Assembly: GCF_028502605.1 (NCBI RefSeq)
Contig: NC_079237.1
Location: forward strand, 4,006,012-4,070,011
Direction: 5' to 3'
Source: Trichoderma breve
Lineage: Eukaryota; Ascomycota; Sordariomycetes; Hypocreales; Hypocreaceae
DNA length: 64,000 nt
In this document: one piece after another, positions 55,800-64,000 of the stretch
Layout: every line of letters starts with the position of its first letter
Numbering within the stretch: the first letter of the stretch is position 1
Program-made: the position numbers and the translations under genes
The notes under the pieces: model-generated
Told to the model about the DNA's origin: nothing
What the model saw: the letters and a program-made list of their open reading frames with translations, nothing else
The model's database searches: none

Positions 55800-58700
55800 T
55801 TATAATATTATAACTTAATAATACCTAACCTAAACTTAAGGTAGTTAAAGATAAAAAAGGTATATAGTAAGGATTAGTTATAGGGCTAAAGGTTGCTAAA
55901 ATAAAGGAAGCTGCAGAAGATAATGTTAGCTAGTTAATATATTACAAAAAGTATTAGTATCTGGTATACTAGGTCTATAGATATACTTTACTTAGCCTTA
56001 AAAGCTACCTTAAATACTAGCATAAAGATATTAAAAGAAAATCCTAGGAAGCTATTATAGTAAGGTACTTTTAGCTAAATTTACAGCAGCCGCTAGATAA
56101 TAATTTCTATTACAGCCTGTTAAACTTAAGATTACTTATTAAAGGTATATTAATACTTAATGAATAAGCATACAATTACTGCAGACTTCTTACCCTAAGC
56201 TAGAAATAGCTTAAGGTATACTATAATAAAAAACATAGTATATAAGGTAAAATACTAAAGGAGCCTATTATAAAAATATAAATACTTTTTACAGGGCCTA
56301 AGTAGGCTATCTATTACTTCTGTATTACAGCCTCTAGTACTACTGCTAACAGGGACGTAGGTGTATATAAAGGTATAAAGCAGCAGCTTAAGATAGAAAA
56401 GGAAGGTAGGGTAAAGTACTACCGCTTAAAAAGAGGAGGATAAAATAACCTAGAGTACTTAGATAAAATAATTAACAGAATTAAAAAGCAGTAGGTATAT
56501 AATTAAGGCTAATAGGAAGAAATACAGAAGGTTCTTGCCAATAGGGCTGTAAAGTATAAAATTACTAACTAGCTAAAGTATTCTAGCTAAACCGCCTATT
56601 TTATAGGCTAAGATCTAGGTAAAATCTACCTCTACAGCCGTATACCTAGTTTAAAAGATAACCAACTATAGAGGTTAGTTACTGCCGTTAACTAAATATT
56701 TTTTAGCTGCTATATAACTGGTTTTAAAAGTATACCCTTAATAGTAAGGCTACTCCTTACTAGCCCTTACTTAAAGGATACCTACAGCTAGTTGTTTAAG
56801 CTGCTATAGGAAAAGATAAGTATAGATTAATATCTAACGTACTAGAAGAGGTTCCTATACTATTATATAAACGTTCTTTTGCTGGAATTAGATATATTAC
56901 TAAAGAAATACAGCTTTAGTTTTACTAGTGGCTAAAGGTAGGGCCTTAAGACGTTATAAAAGTACCTGCAGGATGGTAATTAGTAAGAAAAAGATTTAGA
57001 AAAGGAGCTGCTTTAGGTATTAGTTAGCTTTTAAATATAGTATTTAAATAAAGACCTTTTTACTAACCTACTTTAGTATTTTATTACTATCCTAAGTATT
57101 AATGGTAAGTCTAAATAGCTTAGGCTAGCTTACCTCTTTATATATATTTTAGCAGGTATAGTATATATTAGTAGGGCGTTACTAGCGGAGTATACTATCC
57201 TAACCGCTTAGCAACCTAGTATAAAGGACCTTAAGAGGCGCTTTACCTAAGTCTAGGATACTTAGCTATATAAGGTAATGTACTTACCTATAGGCTATAC
57301 GCTTAGCCTACTTCTCTATAGTTATAAAATTACAAAGGAAACGGGCAGCTGGCTAATAGTATCCTAGAGTAAGTAGGGTAACTTAATATACTTTATAGAG
57401 AAGCTAATCCCTATAGATACTATCTGGGCTATAGTATATAAGATAATTATGAATACGGAAACTTTACTTTAGATAGAGCTAATATTTAAAAAAAGAAAAA
57501 GTAATAGAAATAATAACTATTTTATAATACCGCTGGCTAATGTTAAAGATAACTTAATGTAAATATAGCGGGGCTAGTTTTTTATATATATTAACAGTAG
57601 CTTAGCTGAAAAAGAAGGTAAAATATTAAAGGACCTTGTCTACGGAAACCGGAGGTAAAACTTCTTAAATAAAGATAGCTACTGGAATTAGGAAGGTATC
57701 CGAAAGTATTTAAAAAGCGTAGACTAATTTAAGGAGCTATTTATACTATTAGTACACATAGGGGGAGGTACTTTAGCATAAGGTAATAAACTTAAAGGCC
57801 TGTATTAAGTAAACGGTATTAATTATAACTGCAGTATATTTATTATTAATAGTGAAATAGTAACGGTAATGCAATACTATAAGTTGCTAGTATACTTTAA
57901 TTCTCTAAAGGTTATACTACGCTTCTTACTTCCTTAAGTTGCCTAACTTATAGTAATATACTTTATATATATTAGACTACTTACCAACTACTAGGAGGTA
58001 AAGTAGTAGGCCTTATATAGCAAGACGAAACCGCTAAGTAACTTTATCTAGTATAACGAAAATAGGCCGTAGGATGGAACCCAAATATTAAAGGTAATGG
58101 TAAAGTAGTTTTATTATTATATAGGCCGTAGGATTACCCTACAGGATTAGCAGTATATTATAATTACAATTAGCAAAAAGTATACTCGCTAGCGTAATAC
58201 CGCTAGGGTAAACTTCGAAGAAGATAATAACGATAATAATAAGGTAGAGTAGTATAAAATACTAAACGACTTAGCCGCTGCCTATATAACTAAGACGGCC
58301 GCTAATTACAGTATTACCATTAATATACTTAGGCGTTTAACTACTAAATCTTTTAAGATATTTAACTAGGTTAGTTATTAATAGTATAAATTCCTTAAGC
58401 TTAACTAGCTATTATTTAGGCTACTACTACTGCTATTAAAGTAAGAGGCAGAGGCTAATATTAAGCTGCAAATGCCTTAGCCTTTAAAATAAGCTAGGGT
58501 TATATATTTAAAAAAACAGAAACTTAGTTTAGGGTAGGACTAGCTTATACTAAAAACTTTATAGGCAGTTTTTTAAAATAATTATATAAGGTTTTATATG
58601 CCTTAGTAAGAAAAAGCCATATGGATAGCTGCTGTAAAAGTAATACTGCTAGTTACTATTTTTTCTACTAATAGAGGAAAAAGCTTAATCTTTATAATAT

Positions 58701-60361
58701 TAGCTATATTAACCGGGGCCGGAGTTATTATTATAGTAGCGCCTTATACTAAGCTTAAGAGGTAGCTTATTACGTACTACCTTAATATAAGCATTAACTG
58801 TAAGCATTAGCCACAGGTATATAACTCCTAGCCCTAGGTTGTAATTATTTCCGCAAAGGCTGCTATAGGTAATAATTTTATATAGTAGGCAGCGGATTTA
58901 AGCGTCCGGGGGAAGCTGGACTATATAGTTATTAATAAGTATTATCTTATATTTACTACCGCTTACAAATACTAAAAAAAGCTTTAAAGATTAATATATT
59001 TACGCAGCCTAGGTTACCCCTTTATATTTTTAACTAGTATACTACTGCCGTTTACTTAGCGTAACTTTAAGGAAGCTATATAATTATAGTATCCCCTTTA
59101 TATTAAGGCCTTAAGCTACTGTATAAATATCTATTACTTAATTTTATAGATTTACAATAGGTATAGCTTAATAAAGGTTAAGAAGTTAGTTAAGGCTTAG
59201 GCTAGCTTACTTACGCCTAAAGAGAAAGGCGTAGTTTACTATATAAGCTATATAAAATATAAGGCATTAGCTTAGTTAATAAGCTACTACTACTACTACA
59301 GCAACTTAAATAAAGGCAGTAATATACATTTCCTCGCTTAGTAAAAATCTAGTTTCTAAGCCTAGCTCTAAGGTAAAACCCTATATATTATAACTATAGC
59401 TGCACTAGGAATAGGGATTAATATACTAAGTATAACGTATATTATCTACTTTAAGGTATCGTATAGCATTATTAACTATATATAGAAGGCTAATTATATA
59501 GGAAAAGTTAAAAAGTATATAGCGGCTGTGATTGTAGTTAAGGAGAAAGACTGGCTGTTTAAAGATTTAAGGATAAATAGCTGCTTTAAGATAAAAATAC
59601 GCAAGGTAAACTTTTTAATTTAGATAAAGAGCTGCTGGAGGTATATTTTTAGCTAGTACTTAGATAATAATACTTAGGACTGTAATTAGATTAAGGACGT
59701 TGTATTGTGTAATAACTACTAGCAGTAGTAAATAGCTTAGAAAAGTAAGCTTTTAGCCTAGGGAATTATTACATTAGTAGTATACAGGCGGAAGGTAGTA
59801 TATAGTCTGGAATAATTAAAGGTAGTACTTACTAAAGTATAAGAGCTAAGGAAAATAGTATATTAGATCTACTAGATGTTTAAAAAAGCATAAGCTATTA
59901 AATATAGCTAATATAATTACAGCTAACTTTAAAAATCTTTTACATTTAAAAAATATATAAAGTTTTAGTATAAAGTAAACTATTAGAAAGATAGATAAAC
60001 TAAGTTTTTTAGCTACTTTTATTACTATATCTCTTAAAGTTTTTACTTAAATAGCTACTAGATGCAGGGGTTTTAGTATTAGTAGAAATATATAGTAATC
60101 TTAGTAGTATTTACTATTTATTATAATAAAGGCCTCTGGGGTTAGGTATAAGGGCTTGCTAAGCGGGAGTTATATAGGCAGCAGGAGTATATAAGCTAAC
60201 TAGGCTATAAATACAGTAGGCTTATTTACGGGTAAGAAATAACTAACGTAATAGTAGTATTTAATCTAGTATTAAATTAGCGTATAAAGTAGCGGATTAA
60301 GTAAGTTTTAAATATTTAATATATATAAACTTACTTTAAGCAAATTCCCTTTAGTAAGTAA
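55800..60361 (+). pseudogene. RIP-degraded telomere-linked RecQ-type helicase
   Basis: A single plus-strand frame can be followed from about 55895 (AKIKEAAEDN) through 56351 (RDVGVYKGIKQQL), 57323 (YKITKETGSW), 58640 and 58928 to a stop at 60359-60361, interrupted by dozens of TAG/TAA codons. Recognisable helicase blocks: STNRGKSLIFIILAILTGAG at 58664 (Walker A region), VAPYTKLKR, the DExH box position at 58934-58945 now reading NKYY, FLTSILLPF (motif III), GVVYYISYIKYKALA, and ALGIGINI (late motifs). Changes are the G-to-A and C-to-T transitions typical of RIP; CAG/CAA to TAG/TAA makes most stops. This matches subtelomeric helicase genes (TLH type) near telomeres of many fungi. Non-functional. 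The 5' limit is approximate. Confidence 0.8.
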
Positions 60362-61470
60362 AATAATATAACGTATAAATAATTAAGCTAATATATAGGG
60401 TAAACTAGTCTAGGCTATAGTATATTCTAAAGATATATACATAAGTATATTAACTATACTTATTTATATATTATATAAGAGAATAGTAAAGAATATAGTA
60501 ATTATTAATCTTTATTATTTATATAGCTAGTTCCTTATTTTATAAACTTAAAGTAAATATATAAAAGCCCGACTTACAATCATTAATATTATTCTAGTTT
60601 TTAACCCAGTTACCTTTTATTTATTTTTAATTTTCTACGAAAAATATCCTAATTATTCTCTTCTTTATTATAACTAAGATTCTCTTTCTCTTTCTCTTTC
60701 TCTTTCTTTTTCTTTTTCTCTTTCTCTTTCTCTTTCTTTTTCTCTTTCTCTTTCTCTTTCTCTTTCTCTTTCTCTTTCTCTTTCTCTTCCTTATTTTTAT
60801 TCTTATTCTTAATTAATTCCCTAAAAGAATTTAGTATTATAATCTTTAGCCTTACTACTTAGTATATACACAGTTTCAGTAATATAAAGCTAATGCAATT
60901 ACTTTTGCTTATATACTAAAGATTAGCTACTAACTTTATTTTATAAGAAAAACTATATATAATAAGATAAAGGACCTAAGGATTTAAACTATATACTTTA
61001 TAGCCACTACCTCTTTATTTATTTTACTTAGCTTGGTTTATATTACTACTAAAGCTTACGTAATATATATTATAGGTTCTTTTTCGAAAAGACTAAGTTA
61101 CTTAGTTAGTGTATTAATACTCTTAGCTAGTAAAGTAAGGTTTAGTTTTATTTTATCCTAGTCTAATATTATTTTTAGTTACTATGCCCCTAAATAAAGA
61201 TTAAATAAAAGTTTTATTTATAATATAATATAAATAAAAAGGAGGAGTATTATTAAAAAAAGAAGAGAAGCTAGGTAGTAGCGTTTTATAATAGATGTCT
61301 TAGATAAAACATATAGCAACTTAAGGTATATATAATAAAATACAATAGTACTTAAATAATATTTAGCAATTAGTAAGTAAGTTATACCGTAATTAATTAG
61401 TGTAGTTAATAGTTTATAAATAGCTAGGATAGATAGCTTAAGCTTTTGTATTATTAAAGTTATAATATAA
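60362..61470. other. AT-rich region with pyrimidine microsatellite
   Basis: No gene seen. Holds the CTTTCT tract listed next. The rest is RIP-like AT-rich DNA. Confidence 0.5.
60681..60788 (+). repeat. (CTTTCT)n pyrimidine tract
   Basis: About 108 bases of hexamer-based CTTTCT/CTTTTT units, pure pyrimidine on this strand. The absence of purines would itself protect it from RIP on this strand. Confidence 0.8.
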
Positions 61471-61479
61471 CAGCCTGTT

Positions 61480-62830
61480 AAAGTAAGATAAAAAAGGAGG
61501 AGGGTTATTTATATAAATACCTATTATAAAGCTAAATAATAAATAATATCTCTGCCTATAACCCTATTTTCCACTAAAAGATTATTTACTTCCTAAACTT
61601 AAATAAATTACTTTATATATTTATAGGATACCTTAGTAATAATATTACGTAATTCTAAGTTAAAATTATTTATTAATACATAAACCTTATAGACGAGAGC
61701 TAGGAAGGTAAAAAGGTCTTTAATATTTAACTACCTCTCTAGGATAATAGTATTAAATTTACGGAGGGTAAGTTACTTTAGGTCGGGGATATTATAGTAG
61801 TTAGTAAGTATATAGACTTTTGTATATAGTAAAAGCAGAGAGATATAAGGAAGTAAAGCAGTATCTTTCTTAACTGAATTAATATAATCTTTATTAAGAG
61901 AAGGTAAGGGATTATCCTTTTCTTAGTAATAGTCCGTAAACTTATAAAGTAACTGCGTAACCTTAGAAGGATAGTAATTATTAAAATAAAGGAATTAAAG
62001 AAGGTAGCTAATAGTTTATGGGTAGTTAAAGGAGAGGTTAAAGGTTTTAGTATAAAGGTTAATAGGTTGTTAGGTAGGAATTAAGGTAGCAGAGGTATTA
62101 GGCTAATGTTCCTACTTAAGATTATAAAAGAAGAGAAACGGGTTAAAATAGTAGTAGTCGTAGATATAGTGTAAGGTATATTAGTAATTATTAGTAATAA
62201 TAAGTAGTATATCTTAGATTATAGGGATTTTTATGTATTTAACAGAAGGGTTTATTTTATTAAGATATATAGTAGCTAATAATAGTATACTACTTTTATT
62301 TTATTTCTATATAGCTAAAATAAAGCTTAGTTAAGTAAAAACTGCTGTTTAAAATTCGCCCAGTAGTCTGTTTATACTTTTATAATTTAATTGAAAGTAG
62401 CTATATAGCTACTAAAACTAGATTTTATAGTTCCAGCGGGGAAGGACTAGTATTAGGTAATATTCCTAGATATACTATTTAGGCTAACTTTAGAAATAAA
62501 AAGCCGAATATTAAACTAGCTCTTTAAGCCCTTTATAACTAGCGCTATTATATAAATAACCTCTTACGTTAACCAGTTGGTACCTGCTATATTCCCCTCT
62601 TTATAAATTTTAATAGTTAGCTTTTCTAGATTATTATATCTAAAAAGGTACTGTAGCTGCTTTACTATTTCTTCGCCCTCCTTCTTAGACTTTTTATTTA
62701 AACTATGAGTTATAATAATAATAGTAAGGTCCTGGATTAAGCTTACTACTAGCCTAGGAATACGCATAGCCCTATTAGTACTATAAAGGAAGTTATTAAG
62801 TAATTCCAGCTGCACTATAAACTAGTTATT
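61480..62830 (-). pseudogene. RIP-degraded ORF of unknown identity
   Basis: The only open piece is 62564-62815 (minus, 83 codons from a TTG or CTG-like start), with AMRIPRLVVSLIQDLTIII and KEGEEIVKQLQYLFRYNN. The frame goes on leftwards past RIP-type stops (GNIAGTNWLT, then EVIYIIALVIKGLKELV). It looks like a degraded protein-coding gene, but I do not recognise the family. Confidence 0.35.
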
Positions 62831-63897
62831 AAAGTAATATATATCAGCAGCCTTCTTTAGTTATTATTTAACGGCTTTATTATTTATAAAAGGAAAATCT
62901 CCTAGGTCTTATGTAAAAGGGCTAGGTGCAATAGCTGTTTAAATATACGTCTAATATATAGCGGTATTATATATAATTAAACGTATAGGTTACATAAGCT
63001 ATTAGCGAAGAGTTATACTATATTCTATACTATTAGGATTTATAATTACGGTCTTAGTATAGTTATTAAATATTACATTGTTAAGACTTAAACTAGTAGT
63101 AGGTATTATTAAGTAGGAGATTCTATAGTTATTAAAAATTATTATATAAATAAATATTATAGGATATAAGTATATAGGAGAATTTAAAACTATTAGCCCG
63201 CTAAGTAATAAATATACTGGTATAGCTATAAGGTAGTTTACGTAGTAAATATATAAAGCGGAATTAAGAGGCTGGAAAATAAGATATTATATTTTAAAGT
63301 AGCTTTTAAAATACTTAGGAGATATTTTAAAGTAATAATAGTAGTAGTAGTAATAAAGGCTATAAGTAAGGGGCGGAGATAGAATATAGGGCAGGCTACT
63401 TAGCACTAATAGTTAGGGTTAAATAAGGTAAGGTAAATAGGGGTTAGAATAGTATAAGGCCAGAGTCCGGACTTTTTAGCAAATTTTTTTCTTACTACTC
63501 ATTAGCTTAGCTTTATTTAATATACTGTAACTACTATACTTAGGAGACGTTATAGTTAGCTAAACTATACGTAGGGTTAGGTTAAGCCTACTATTAGCTG
63601 CTTATAAGGCAGGTAGTTTATAGCCGGTAGTAAAGTTAAGATAAGGCTTAAGGTTTACTAAAGTAATAGGGAGTAAGTAATAGAAGAATAAAGCCTAGGC
63701 TTTATAGAAGAAAAAGTTAAAAGCAGCCTAGCCCAGCTTAGAAGTATACTTAACCCTAAGCTTTACCCCAACCCCAATAAGTACTTTTAACCTTAACCTA
63801 CTTCCTTTTACTTATGCGTAGCTTTGTTTTACTCTTTACCTTTTACTAGGTCGCCCTTTATATAAGCTTAGGCCAGAACTATTATAGGAGCCTAAGT
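62831..63897. other. Subtelomeric AT-rich DNA
   Basis: No gene seen. Near 63740-63800 are C-rich phrases (ccctaagctttaccccaacc) reminiscent of degraded telomere-like repeats. Confidence 0.45.
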
Positions 63898-63931
63898 AAA
63901 CGCTGTGTAAGGGTAAACGCTGTGTAAGGGT
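63898..63931 (+). repeat. Two 17-base subtelomeric repeats
   Basis: aaacgctgtgtaagggt occurs twice back to back (63898-63914 and 63915-63931) immediately before the telomere. Its last bases blend into the telomeric unit. Confidence 0.8.
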
Positions 63932-63996
63932 TAGGGTTAGGGTTAGGGTTAGGGTTAGGGTTAGGGTTAGGGTTAGGGTTAGGGTTAGGGTTAGGG
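63931..63996 (+). repeat. Telomere, (TTAGGG)11
   Basis: Eleven perfect TTAGGG units in the G-rich orientation expected at a right chromosome end. Four further bases (AACG) follow, which may be an assembly remnant or a sign that sequence continues. Confidence 0.97.
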
Positions 63997-64000
63997 AACG

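Noticed and set aside
62564..62815. Intact 83-aa gene on the minus strand
   Set aside because: It lies in RIP-type AT-rich DNA, begins with a non-ATG codon and continues past stops in the same frame, so it is a relic.

Overview
The window is the right-hand end of a chromosome of a filamentous ascomycete (Pezizomycotina). Four things show this: short GT-AG introns of about 45-95 bp in most genes, fungal Zn2Cys6 regulators, a terminal (TTAGGG)n telomere at 63931-63996, and about 10 kb of AT-rich sequence damaged in the manner of repeat-induced point mutation (RIP). The species cannot be fixed from the sequence alone.

Left part (1-29317): genes for aromatic-compound catabolism. In order they are a Baeyer-Villiger monooxygenase (cut by the left edge), an intradiol ring-cleavage dioxygenase, a phenol 2-monooxygenase, an alpha/beta-hydrolase, an MBL-fold hydrolase, a vanillyl-alcohol oxidase with all key residues, an SDR, an NmrA/isoflavone-reductase-like protein and a Zn2Cys6 regulator. 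A second SDR follows, then a partial quinate/shikimate set: QutR-like repressor, QutA-like activator, quinate/shikimate dehydrogenase and 3-dehydroshikimate dehydratase. The enzymes fit a route 4-alkylphenol -> benzylic alcohol (VAO) -> ketone (SDR) -> aryl ester (BVMO) -> hydroquinone (hydrolase) -> hydroxyquinol (phenol hydroxylase) -> ring cleavage (intradiol dioxygenase). The quinate branch would supply protocatechuate. The pathway order is inference; the enzyme families are read from the sequence.

Middle (29697-35521): a secreted cyanovirin-N-homology protein, a secreted GH76 mannanase, and debris (a GH105 tail at 18786, a serine-hydrolase tail at 33650, LTR-like fragments). One LTR-like fragment forms the last codons of an SDR gene.

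RiPP part (about 34430-53253): a dikaritin-type (UstA/UstYa) ribosomal-peptide cluster. A secreted precursor (44983-45498) carries seven 21-residue repeats, each ending in a Kex2 Lys-Arg site. Around it lie four UstYa/DUF3328 genes, each with two HxxHC motifs. Nearby are a Zn2Cys6 regulator, two SDRs, a GNAT acetyltransferase, a secreted BBE-like FAD oxidase and a broken multispan membrane-protein gene. The repeated peptide differs from the ustiloxin, phomopsin and asperipin cores as I know them and is the best candidate for an undescribed product.

Right end (53254-64000): a very AT-rich, RIP-degraded subtelomere. It holds a telomere-linked RecQ-type helicase relic that stays in one reading frame for over 4 kb despite many stop codons. 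A pyrimidine microsatellite, a second degraded ORF and the telomere follow.
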